A DNA stretch of 64,000 nt, taken from assembly GCF_000972845.2 (NCBI RefSeq), contig NC_040022.1, forward strand, positions 4,804,979 through 4,868,978, given 5' to 3'. The notes beneath the pieces were generated by a model, which saw only the letters and a list, made by a program, of their open reading frames with translations, had not been told where the DNA came from and ran no database searches. Origin of the DNA: Larimichthys crocea (Eukaryota > Chordata > Actinopteri > Sciaenidae). The translations under genes were made by a program, and so were the position numbers. This document shows positions 37,376-49,260 of this stretch, piece after piece; within the stretch, counting starts at the first letter, position 1; each line of letters begins with the position of its first letter.

Positions 37376-37706
37376 CCAAGAGAGTTAACATTACACATTG
37401 TGATCTTAAGGGGACCTATGTGCCGGGAGCAGTCTCTTCCTGGAGTATCTGCTGGCATTAAGCTATAAATCTTCTCATCTTCTCTCGTCAACTAATTTAA
37501 AGGGCTTATTTCCCAAAACGCAGCCTGTTCTCACTCCCAAGTCCCAACTCTAGTATCATTTCTTGACAGGCTATAATGTTTTGATGTGCCACTGATGTCG
37601 GGTGATGTACTGTAAAGAGTGAGAAAGTGGGGGTGGACTGATTGGTCAAACAAAGACAAGACTGCTGTTTCTGTCCTGAGTGGAACCAATATTGACTTAT
37701 TTTTAA

Positions 37707-38077
37707 AGGTCCAGTGTGTGGATTTCTGAGTATTTATTGGCAGGAATGGAACACAATATTCATCAGTATTTTTTCATTAGTGTATAATCACCTGAAAATA
37801 ATAATTGTTGTTTTTAAGCTGTCATAATATGAGCCCTTTAGTGGGTCCTCTTCCATGGAGCCCCCAATGTTGACCCTCCAGTGGCCCTGAGCAGACAAAC
37901 CAAACCCTGATCTAGATACAGCGTTTTGCTTTTAATGTGAATTTGGCAGCCAGAGTTTCTCCTACATGCTTGGAGGGAGAGGGTGACGCATGGGAGAGTA
38001 TTTATTTGGTTGCAATCTTGGTTTGCAACTTCACAACTAGGTCCCACTAAATCCTACACACGCTACACACTCGACCT
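37707..38077. mobile_element. Short inverted-repeat DNA element (MITE-like) with TTAA flanks, copy 1
   Basis: Begins AGGTCCAGTGTGTGGATTT and ends AAATCCTACACACGCTAC..CGACCT, an imperfect terminal inverted repeat. TTAA lies on both sides (37703-37706 and 38078-38081), the piggyBac-type target site. The inside is non-coding and shares phrases with four other copies in this window (ACAATATTCAT, GGGTCCTCTTCCA(T/C)GGAG, ACTAG(A/G)T near the 3' end). Confidence 0.7.
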
Positions 38078-39896
38078 TTAACACAACCCAAACAGTGATC
38101 TTTTACTCGACTGCAAACCAAACTGCAAGGTTTAATAAAATGTAAAATATAAACATAACATAAAATGTGAAATGTTTCCCAGTAAATTTTATTTTGAAAG
38201 TCGGAGTGGACAATGTATTTTACATGCTATGCTAACTATGGTAACTTGACCACATGCACGTGCAAAACTGATGCTACAGGGTCACTGCGACATGCTAGTT
38301 TGACAGGAAAACTGACTAAACTGCTGTTTTTGATGAGCTGCTAAGTGTTGCAAGCTGTTAAACAGTCCCTTTAAGACTTGCCTTTTAGCACATTTTATCC
38401 CCTCACAGCCCGGTAACCTCATATACTTGTCGTGATGATGGTTAACACTTCACAGTACATATCGGTGAAGTCAAGAGGGTCCAGTCCAAGTGGGTTGAAA
38501 TTTGAACCTGGGGCTCTTTCTAACTTTGGCAGAGGAGATGCATAAAGCAGACACACTGTGAAAAGGTCTTATTTTTAGTTCAGGCTTTTATCATATTTTT
38601 GACTTTTGAAAGAGGACATGCTGCTGAGTTCAATGACCTACAGGCTCCTACAACTCATCTAAAACCTCCAGTTGGCAAACTGGAAGTGCACTGTCAGCTT
38701 TTCTTAGTTTCTAAAAACATACAAGGATATGCTGTCTATAAATATACTGTAAATATATATATATATATTTTTTTTTTCATGTACATATATACTGACACTG
38801 TATTTACTGCAGCGAAAGTGGTCTCTCCTTTTATCTGTACCTCAATTTCCTGTCCGTCCCTTCCTCCACTCTTTCTCAAATCTTCTCTCACCTTTCATCC
38901 CCCCTGCACTGGGAGACTTTTTTCTCTGCCTCTTCCTCATCCTGTCCTCCACGAGAACACGCTGATCAAAAGTGACAATAGACTGGACTCCATGGCTTTC
39001 TCCCTTGTCATCTCTGCTCTCTTTTCCCTTCAGCAGCTTTTCTCTCCATCCATACACCCTGTCTTCCTCTCCTCTGCTTCTTATGGACTCTAGACTTGAT
39101 CATTGCTCCGAAAAACTGACAAGGAACAGGTGTGTAAAAACAAATGAAAAATAAATTAAATCTGCAGTTTTAGCTATCAAATCAAGTTAAACCGCACACA
39201 CTCTGCACACACACGCACACACACACACACACTGTTTTTTCTCATGTTTGAACACAGTGCAGCAGTGTTGGTGCTGTCCATGGTGCTGAAAGCAGACGGG
39301 CCAAGAGGGAGCAGCAGAGACTCTTGAGAGCTTTCCTCATCAGTCCTGTACTGAGCCTGTAGTGAGGGGAGGAGAAGCCAGATGTATTTATGAACTGTAT
39401 GTATCAATGAATAACTAATTGCTTGGTTATTCCAACAAGTACAGATAAGAGCCATGCATAAATGATTAACAGTCATGATGGTAACAAGGTGTGTATGAAG
39501 CTGTAATGACTGACGACACATCCACACTGGAGACTGTGGTCATGATTATTTATACATTTGAAGCAAATGCATCCTTTAGAATAGCTTCAGCCCGTTATAT
39601 GAATTTGATTTGGACATTTGAAAGTGTCTCTTTGTTGCATTCCTCAGTGTTTAAACAAATGAGAATAAAGCTTGTCTTTCTTGTTTGGGTTTTTTGTATT
39701 TAGTAATTCTCTCTCTTTTTGTTTTGCAATCCCTTTCTATGCATCTTTATTGTCTACATTTGTCTGCAATTTTAAGTTTGGTTACAAGACACTACAGGGT
39801 TTTTTTTTTTTTTTAAATCTCTAACTATGATAGACAGCTAGCTTACTAATGTTGATCACTTAACTTAATGCTGCTGTTTATTAGCAAGAATTATAT

Positions 39897-40510
39897 GTTA
39901 CCATCCATCCATCCATCCATCCATCCATCCATCCATCCATCCATCCATTTTCTTCCGCTTATCAGGGGTCTGGTCGTGGTGGCAGCAGTTTTAACAGGAT
40001 GTTCCAGATGTCCTTTTCCCCAGCAACACATTCCAGCTCCTCCTGAGGGATCCCAAGGCGTTCCCAGGCTAGATGGCCATCTAATGGGTTCTTGCACTGC
40101 CCTGGTGTCTTCTTCCAGTTGGTGTGCCAGGAACACCTCCAGGTGCCCAGGGGGCATCCTAATCAGATGGTCGAACCACCTTAGCTGGCTACTTTCAACA
40201 CGAAACAACAGCTGCTCTACTCTAAGCTCCCTTTTGAAGTCGCGGGCTAAACCTGAACACCAGAGGAAGCTCATTTCGACTGTTTGTATCCGCGATCTTA
40301 TTCTTTCAGTTACTACTCAAAGCTCATGACCATAGGTGCGGGTTTGAAATGTAGATGGACTGGAAAAGTGAGTCTTCTGGCTACTTGTTCCGCACAACGT
40401 CCACAGTACTGGTGCAACCTGCTCGTACATTCTTCCATCACACAAGAACAAGTCCCAGAGATACATGAACTCCTTTGCTTGGGGCAACCATTGGGCTCCC
40501 AATCCGGCAC
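39897..40510 (-). mobile_element. LINE 3' end, opposite orientation, with (CATC)n tail
   Basis: Read on the minus strand from 40510 down to 39897: LPQAKEFMYLW..., then [20 protein letters not shown] and [33 protein letters not shown]. It is the same protein tail as 35460-35803 and ends in the matching microsatellite (39901-39948). Frameshifts and in-frame stops show it is inactive. It is longer than the other copy and retains more of the reverse transcriptase C-terminus. Confidence 0.75.
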
Positions 40511-40570
40511 AATGGTTCAGTGGTTATTACTGCTGCCTCACAGCAAAAAGGTTCAAACCAACCAGGTTGT
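40500..40570. repeat. tRNA-like end of a dispersed repeat
   Basis: GGCACAATGGTTCAGTGGTT then ACTGCTGCCTCACAGCAAAA and AGGTTCAAACC resemble A- and B-box spacing and correspond to the complement of the right part of the 19545-19770 repeat. It directly adjoins the LINE copy at 39897-40510. It is not a functional tRNA gene: no cloverleaf can be completed. Confidence 0.4.
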
Positions 40571-40872
40571 TTAGAAAAAACAACGTACAGTGAAGACATA
40601 AGGTTCCCAAGGATTAGTTTTAGTCTGTTTGGCTTGTAGCTTCTGTACTTCAGCAGGATATATAAAATAGCTAGCTATTATTCCAAGGTCACGATAGGAA
40701 AGGAGTTATGTTCTTTTCTCACAAGCATTTTGCCACATACAGCAGCATGTGGGCTGGCCACTTGTGCATTCATTTCAGCAAGATTATCTTTTGCACTTGC
40801 AGAATGAGTCAAAGAAAATGTTTTGTCAAATGTAGATCTACTAGCTACAAATTATATAACTGAACTAATCAA

Positions 40873-40931
40873 GTTTATGAATGCAACTCCGTATCATATT
40901 ATGTTTATGAATGCAACTCCGTATATATTAT
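40873..40931. repeat. 30-bp tandem duplication
   Basis: GTTTATGAATGCAACTCCGT at 40873 recurs at 40903, period 30, with slight divergence at the 3' part of the second unit. Confidence 0.85.
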
Positions 40932-41063
40932 GCAATCTATTCCTCTCCTGCTTTTTCCTCTGTTTTGTATCTAGAAATGACTAGTGGGTCAGCCATGTTT
41001 GCTCTCTTCACACACTCACATACATGAACACACGTACTCTCCTTCACACATGCCTCTCACAAG

Positions 41064-41092
41064 CGCGCGCGCGCACACACACACACGCACCC
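41064..41092. repeat. Alternating purine-pyrimidine (GC)n(AC)n tract
   Basis: GCGCGCGCGC followed by ACACAC, all alternating purine and pyrimidine. Confidence 0.85.
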
Positions 41093-42679
41093 ACGCGCTT
41101 TTACAAACACAGAGCTATGCACAAACCGTCACAGAGATAGACAATGCATTAGCACATGTAAACACACACACACCCATACGCACACTCAGTTAATTAAGTT
41201 AACATGCTGACTAAGGCGCTACAGAGCTCTTTGCTGTATGACAGTGATAGAGGAGGGGACACGTGCGCACAAAGTACTTACATACGAAGAACACACATGG
41301 ACAGGACAAGATGGGACAAAGTCAACCTGGAAGGACCTGTATTTGTTTTGACATTGCACCAATATGCAGGAATATATGTGAAACAAAATACATTATTTGT
41401 CTATTACCTCAGCCATGTAAGCATTTTCTGATCTGAATGTTTAAAAACTTGAGTTGAAGTATATCTACTTTATAACATTATACTTCAATAACACTGACAG
41501 ACTCAGACAATAGTTAGGATAGTTAGGAGAAATATTACTGTATGCAAACACTGGACATTATAAACAAACAGTATAAATAATATCCCACATGCAGTAGCAA
41601 TGCAGTAGTGACAACAACAACTACCTAAGAAACAATGGTAGACAGCGATCAGCGCGTCCGAAAAAAGACCTTCTACATACAAAGGTATGTTGAACGCCGG
41701 TACATACAGTATACTGAGTACGTAGTGAATAGTATGCAATTTTGAATGCAGTGATTATCTTAAAACCTTGTGCCTACACTACCCACAATGCAACGCAGCC
41801 ACTGACAGATCAGTCTGAAAATGTGTCAGAGGTGTGTCATGCTACTAGCAGCTAAAGTAGCCTCAAGCCTGCAGCAGGAATGGGCTACAGAGGTTAGGTC
41901 AACTCACTTCTTTCTAACTCCAAACCACCAAATTTCTGTCTTAAGTATCAAATATCATCACTTGAAGATATTTATCAGACTTCAGACAGCTCTCTCTGGA
42001 CTCTCTGAAGGCTTTGGATAACTTTTTAGTACTCCCAAACACCTAGAAACACACACTGATGTAGGAAATTGGTGCAGTTCCCATTTCAGTTTAGTGTATC
42101 TGTCATCATGGTTAAAAGAAGAACCAGCTGGTGAAGTTTAGGTACTGATCGTGGTCACAATCAAAAGAAACCAACTATGATTGTTGGTAGGAAACTTGAA
42201 ACAAATAGCTTTCTGCCTTGGCAAAGTCAAAGATGCTTTGTTGACTCATCAATCCACTATGTAGACTGTAAGGTTCTATAAAAACGTCACACCAAGAGGT
42301 CTTTGACAGGGAAGCATGGTCTGAGCCAGGGCATGTCATTGCAAAAATGACCTCTTTGAAGTAAAATGTTCCATCACTGCAATTGTGCAACATATAAATC
42401 AAGGGTAGGATCAATGCTTTCTCTGTCTTAGATTTTATTAGACCTATCAGCATTTATATTATGATTTAAATCTCTAGAAACAAATATCTGCATATGTATG
42501 AGGCAAGGGACCAAGATTCTGGCACCCTAAGCATTCTGGTTTCTGGTTTGTAGAGTAGTATTGACCACGTCATGTTTGAGTGGGCAGTTAAATGAGACAG
42601 TCCTTGTGTAGAGCAAAAAGAGGCGGAATGTTTTGGCCAAAAATGCAATTTTGGAACCCATTGCTATCGCCTGACAACA

Positions 42680-42780
42680 TCCATCCATCCATTTCCTGTA
42701 ACCTCATATCATCATCAGGTTCATGGGGGACTGGAGCCTATCCCAGCTGACTTAGGGCGAGAGGCGGTGTACATAATCAT
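42680..42780. repeat. Second partial copy of the GGCTGGAGCC dispersed repeat
   Basis: CCATCCATCCATTTCC.. followed by GGGGGACTGGAGCCTATCCC, AGCTGACTTAGGGCGAGAGG and CGGTGTACATAATC match the 19545-19770 copy. Truncated at the 3' side. Confidence 0.55.
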
Positions 42781-45171
42781 CTGCATTCATATATCTGTTT
42801 ATAGAGATCAGCAGAAATGTGTCTTTCTTGTCATTCTTGCACATCAAGTTGCTCATCCATTTTCCGGATATCTGCTGGCTACTATGGAGGAAACATGGGC
42901 CAATTCTTTGTCAGACAATATCTGATGGGTTCTGAGATTGTGATTTAGCCAAATTACAAAAGGAAACTTAGCAAGGATCCCTGTTCACAAACAATCTAGC
43001 TTTAGCTGCCTACAAGCACCAATTTCTAGCCCAGTCCTGGTAGCTAGTTAGCAGTCAAGTACTAACCAACAGTAAATAACAGCGAAACAGATGGAGAAGC
43101 CTTTCCTCTTCAAATAGCCGTACTTAAAAATTTGTCTCTTTTTCTCACGATCCTCATTATCATCTTCTGATGAATTCACTGCACATCAGCTTATGAAAGA
43201 AACCATACCATTGTCTTCCATGGTCTCCATGTTGATTTCCATATGACCGCATTCTGCATGTGACATTGAATTGACAGATTGTGGTTTGGTGCATTAGGTT
43301 TAGTTCAGTTCAGGACTGTGACCAAAAATCAGATCTGAGCAGTAAACCAGAACTGAGTGCTAAGGCTTATAGTGTGAAGATAGCCTATTACTTCCAAATA
43401 AATACATTGTTAACAGAATAAATGTAATGATTAGAATAATGATATCATTTTTGAAGTAAATTTATCAGGTGTATTTTATAGTATTGTTTATAAACTTCTG
43501 GAAGGATTAGTCCTGAAACCTGGAACCTGGAGTTTGCATTTTAGCACTTCTGGTTCTCTCATTTTAAAGACACTTTTAAAAAAGGAAAATGGTATTTGGT
43601 TAGATGTCTGGAATAAAATTTGTGGCTAACACAAGTTAAAGAGATTGTCTAGTTTTGTTCTACAACATAAAATACATCAGTAAAAACTCCACTCATGAAT
43701 TGAGAAGCTTTTACGTGTTGTAACAGTTGCTAAAAAGTGGCAAAATGAGACTGCAAAGGTTGTTGGGGACGTTAAATGTCATCACTAAGAGCATAGTTGT
43801 GGTGATGCATCCACAGAAGTCACACATTCATGGTGTAGCTCATTTTGGCTTTTTAATTCTGGCTATTAAGTGGTTTTAATTTGTGGCATTTGTGAATTTG
43901 TCTAAATATATAGGGAGCCAAAAGTCCACAGTGGCAGCATAAACATCGTACCCTACATTGTTAACTGTCCACTAGAAATACAAATTTCGAATTCTTCATT
44001 GCAGTGTTGTGAAAACTGACAACAACTACAATCTGCAATTTATTTTTAGCTTCAGCAATTAAACATCTTTGTTGCCATGTTTTCAGCAACTAGTGGTTTC
44101 TGGTCTGAACGCCCACTAAGACGGTGGTCACAGACATTAGCCAGTCAGTCATCTCGGGGGGCTGACCTATCAGTTGGCATGGCCTAAAGTCTCCGAAAAC
44201 ATTTGAACAAATTTGTACAGTGTCCTCAATAAAATGTGCAAAGCAATCATTTGGAGTGTTTTTGGCTGAATGTTGACTCGAGAGGAATTGGGACAGTACT
44301 TGGGCTGAGACTGATTAAGTTTAACAAGCACACAAGAACACGAGAAAAGACAAAAAATGTAAACTGTGAAGGATCTACACATTACAAAACATAAAAGTCA
44401 GTTTCAATATTGTTCATCACTGAACTGACGATGTAGGCTAGAAGTGAAGGAGTCAGACTAAAGTTAAATCGAGCCATTTCAGAGCAGACTTAACAAAGAC
44501 AGTATCACATTACTTATTGCTACATCGCCATAATTGCTGGAAAGGAGCAATCATTTATGCTAATAGTTCCACTGCTGCTTTTCCTGCTATAACAAGTTAA
44601 ATATCTGATTTATTTACGAACAACGAGAGAGCTCTGATGTCCTCCAAAGAAAGGGCATGACAGCAAAGGCTGGTGACCACTGTGTTAATATCCAGTGAAG
44701 CATAGCTGTATCGTCTTTTATAACATGTTGAATTGTGTATATATGGTCTTGTAGTATATATATATAAATATATCATAATCATGTAGCAACCGCTTTTATT
44801 TACTCACATTCTAAATCAGTGCTAACAGTGTAAACCTCGTCCAGCCTGCTTTGGTAATATTGTTCTTAATGATGATCATGCAAATAAAGCAAATTTGAAA
44901 AAACGAGGGAAGAGAGAGACAGGGGGAGACGGATGAGAGAAAGAGACAGTGATAAATTGGTTGGTGCGCTGACTTAGCGGAAAAAAAACACAGGAAAATA
45001 GTGTGTGTGTGTGTGTGTGTTGGAAAGATGGGAAGAGTGCAGCAAGCGCAAAGTACAAGAACACTGTTGGTACAGAATTCATAACTAGGGAGACGGAGAG
45101 AGAGCTGTTTCTATAATTACAGACAGAGTGGTGAGATGCTTTAACAGAGAGGGAGACGGGCGGATACTTTT

Positions 45172-45300
45172 TTTAAAGGAATAGTTCAACATGTGAATGA
45201 GATGGAAAGAATCAGGATCAGTCTTTAAGTCTGTGGGTTGATTACACAGCTGGAGTCAGGGTGTAGTTAGCCTAGCTTAGCATAAACACCCTGTCCATAG
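45172..45300. repeat. Fourth, partial copy of the GCTTAGC-type dispersed repeat
   Basis: AAAGGAATAGTTCAACATGT opens the copy and TTAGCCTAGCTTAGCATAAA lies near its end, the same start and order as 27588-27735. Confidence 0.5.
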
Positions 45301-46234
45301 CAGTGCAGTTTGGCATGTGTGCATAGGTTTGGTTTGAGCGTCTGTACATACACAGTGCTAAACGTAGCAACCTCACTAAGACAACAAGGCTCTGGGAGGC
45401 TGAGAAGAGTCACTGTGCCTGGCTGTTGTTTGCAAAGAAACAGTTCAAGTACACAAACTTTTTTTATAGTCTTTCTAAAACTAAAAAAAACAAGAACAAA
45501 GGTGTAATAATCATATCAGACAGAGACGCATTGCTACAGGTGCAGCCACTTCAAAAACACCTTAGCAATGCGGATTAGCAAAACACCTGGTGCACCTGTG
45601 GAGTGCGCCTGTGTGCGCAACCGGGTAAACAAATGTGATTAGCCATTGCTGTGCTACTGGATGAGAAAGGAAGAAAGTACTTTTCCATGTGTTGTGTCTG
45701 CTAATACAACCTCACATCTGCATGTTCCACTGTTCCAATTGTGCTCCGAAGAGGAAGGGACCTGGTAAAGTAGTCAAGCCCACCTATTGCTTGATTTGAT
45801 TGGCTGCTTGGGCCAAGTGTGACATTGACAAGCAGTGTGAAAACCTGAGGGTATTTGAACTTTTATCCAAATCTAAAGCTGCTGGCGTGCGGTGCAAGAG
45901 AGGACGCCAACAAAGTGTGACATGCTTCTAGTGACTGGACTGGAATGGAATAAACAGCGTGTTTATCTGGGCAAATATATAGCATATCATTAACTAACCA
46001 CATTCATTTGTGGGGTTTGGGGATCAGGCTACATTTAAAAGAAGCTGTGTTAATGACTTCATGACTCCACTATACTGTGGAGTATTTCTGCACCGTGTTC
46101 TGGGTAATGTTGGCAGCTCTGCCCTGCTCTTTATTGAATGTCGGAAGGTTTATACTTCAGCAACTCTGGCCAGTGCTACCCGATAAGTATTACATTTATT
46201 TTCTCTTGTAACAATGTAAGTAAGGCCTAACAGG

Positions 46235-46275
46235 GTAACAGTCTATAATGTAACAGTCTATAATGTAACAGTCTT
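46235..46275. repeat. 15-bp tandem repeat, ~2.7 copies
   Basis: TAACAGTCTATAATG is repeated head to tail. Confidence 0.8.
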
Positions 46276-48749
46276 ATATCAACTTCTGAGGATGTAGTCA
46301 TCTGGAAATATTCAAGTCAACCTTTTACAGTGTTTTCAATCAACTCATGAAGCTAACATGAGTTTAACTATCCAGCTTGCTAACTGTCTTTTGAATATTT
46401 GTTTGTCTCTGTAAAGACTAAACACATGAAATACAAATTAGAGAACGTTGAAGTTGTTGCTAGATGAATCGTTACCCTTCGGACAGAGCCAGGCTAAGCT
46501 AATCTAGGATCTAATCTAGCAGTGTCCTGACTCTAGCTTTGTACTTAACACACTGATGATCATCTTACTCTCAGAAGGAAAGCAAATAAGTGTATTTGCT
46601 GAAACGCTGAACCACTGCTTTAGCAACACCAGGAGAAAGAAAACGACCTATTACATCAGTGACGGAGGGAAGATCAAGGGCATAAAACTGCATTGTTGCT
46701 ACAGAAAGAGAGAGAGAGAGTCTTTACCTGAATGCCTCTCTTGTCCTCTCTCTCTCTCTCTCTCTCTCTGTGCAGTGCAGTTTTTGCATCTCTTCCTTGG
46801 AGCTGTTATACCGCAGTGTGGTACACGGGGACATCTAAGGGCCAAAAGAGAGAACTGCAGGAGACAAAACACTGCAGTCTTCCCTTGCCCCTCCTCCTCC
46901 TCCTCCATCTCCTCCTCTTTCTCTCTCTCTTTCTCTCTCTCTACCTCTAGCTGTCCATGTGCCCCCTCTGACCTCCTTGTTTCCTCACTCCTCCCCTCAT
47001 GTGTGGCGTCCTCTCCTCTCGCCTTTCTTGTTTCCCACGAACGCAATAGAAGATGACAGTTTAGGGTTGCGCTTCGAGTTTATCATAAAGAGGAAATATC
47101 GAGAGGAGAGGGAAATAATAATATATTTGACTGATGTAGACTAAAGTGTTTTCTTTTGACTGGACCTTTTTTTTCTGTGAGATGTTGTAATAACAAGAAA
47201 TGTTCACACAAGTTGTTAAACACAAAAACATTAAGTTCCCTCACTGCTTTAATCATGTATATTCACTGAACTCAACTTGAACAGTTGCGTTAAGGGGTTA
47301 AGTTCAATGAACTTAAAAAAATAAGTCTGATAACTTTCAGTTATAAGGTCCAATCAACAACTGTTACAGTCACCGGTGCATGTTAAAGTCAGATTTGCTT
47401 GGTAGTTTCATTGTCAGACATCACAGCTCTGGCTGCTCCTGTTGCAGGCTCTTTGTAACTGCTGCTACAAAGACACTACACGAGGCTGCCCCCCGATGGC
47501 CTTGCAGTGATTAAAGTACTGTTTTCAGTAATGAAAAGTGGACGAGTTTACAGTTTGAGATTCAGTAATTACATTACGTTACTAATCGCGGTAATGCTTC
47601 GATACATTGACATTTTGTGGGTTGGGTATATGCTGATGTTGGTGTATCTCTCTTCAGTTGACAGCCCGATCCAAGAAGTGTTAGCTTGGCACCAAAGAGG
47701 AAAAAAAACATGTCTCCTGGTAGTTCCACTATTCAGGAATCAGCTCCAGGGCTTGTTCAGGGTTTGTCTGGCGGGTGAACCCTGTAGCAGCTGCTGTTGC
47801 AGTCACCAGAGTTAATGTGGAGGTTTTGAAATCATTTTTAATGACTAACAAGTTTCAAGGATTGGTAGGCTTCATCATGATTAGCATTGTTTTCATCGCT
47901 GAGGGAGATATGACTTGTCTTTACACATATTAAAGACACAGAGCAGGTTTTCGTTATATCTGTCTTTAACTATAAAAAGAAGGGATTAAATGGTCAAACA
48001 ATGCGAGTTCATTAAATATTAGATGATTCTACTTTAAGTCTGTATGGTGTGACCAGCAGCCACATGCTGCTGTGTTCAGTCCACAGGCGTGTGGTGCAGA
48101 GGGGCTCCCTCTTGTGTTCATTGTCAAATACTGCGATAATGATGGCAATTAAAACGACATAATAACAGTTTCTGTATTTCTTAACACGATGGCCTATTGA
48201 TTATTCTCCCTTCCAGTGCTGAAATATGTTGATTTCACGCTGACACAGTCAAGTTATAAAAAATGAAACCAGCTGTTAACAGCTGATGTTTCCAAGAGCT
48301 GTGGATTTCCAAGATGGCTGCCAGAGGGCACGTTACCTGAGACCTGCACCTAGCACAGGATGCCCCTACCAGTGTTTTTCTACTGCACAGCCATAATAAA
48401 TGAGCAGGGAGACAGGCAGGACGCTGCTGGATTAATAATGGATGAACACAGACAGAGAGAGGGAAAAAGAGAAGGACTACTGGAATCACATACTCAAAAC
48501 CTTGCATATACAAGCCCAGTTTCCATGACTGGTGGAAACCTGCTACAGACTGCTGCTGTCAGTCACACACACATGCATAAGTGGATGTATTGAAATGATT
48601 TGCTATTATGCAGAGTTACCTTGGTATTTCTACAAAGAATTTAGAACCAGAAGATGAAATACAAATACCGCTTTGAAGGCTTATGATGTGCAAAGACACA
48701 GCACAGCAGTCTGAGAAAGTACTTACCAAACCTCAAAATCACTGTGACA

Positions 48750-49260
48750 GAGAAATTGCCCACTCACATTACAAAGTAATTCACCAAGAATCTGTGTGGA
48801 ACGTTCCACAGGTAAACAGGTGATACTATCATGATTGGGTTTGAAAGGGGCATCCTCGAAAGAGTTCACAAGTAAGGTCGGGGTGAGGTTCACCACTTTC
48901 GTAAAAACTGCACGGCCAAGTTTAAGAGCAACATTTCTCAATGCACAGTTGCAAAGAACTTGTGGATTTCACCGTCTACAATGCATAATATCATTAAAAG
49001 ATTCAGAGAATCTGGATAAATCTCTGCAATTAAGAGGCCCAGAATCAACGTTGGATGCCCATGATGTCACTATACGGGCTCAGGAACACTTCAGAAAACC
49101 GTTGTGGGTAAACACAGTTCGTAGCAGCATCTATACATTCAAGTTAAGACTCAACCATACAGAGAGAAAGCCAGGTATCAAACAAGAACATCACTGATGG
49201 TGAACATGGTCTGAGCTTGTCGAAAAGTTCACGTTTCAGACTGTCGTGTCCTCCAGGCTA
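48750..49260 (+). mobile_element. Second, more decayed Tc1-like relic of the same family
   Basis: Several stretches match the 10368-10975 copy in order and orientation: GGGCTCAGGAACA(C/T)TTCAG near 49077-49096, AAGTTAAGACTC near 49141, GAGAAAGCCAG near 49162, and a WSDE-region remnant ATGGTCTGAGCTTGTCGAAAA near 49206. Terminal repeats are not clear and the reading frame is destroyed. It keeps internal parts (48900-49020) missing from the other copy. Confidence 0.6.

Noticed and set aside
38599..39093. 164-codon open frame on the plus strand
   Set aside because: Dominated by Leu/Ser/Pro from a pyrimidine-rich tract; no domain seen.
39901..39948. CCATCCATCC array considered as CRISPR or satellite
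   Set aside because: It is a simple 4-bp microsatellite at the 3' end of a LINE copy; no spacers.
40500..40570. Possible tRNA gene or SINE head
   Set aside because: A- and B-box-like words are present but no cloverleaf can be drawn, and the sequence matches the end of a dispersed repeat.
46556..47056. 166-codon open frame and a 115-codon antisense frame
   Set aside because: Both are translations of CT/GA microsatellite sequence (SLSLSL, REREREG).
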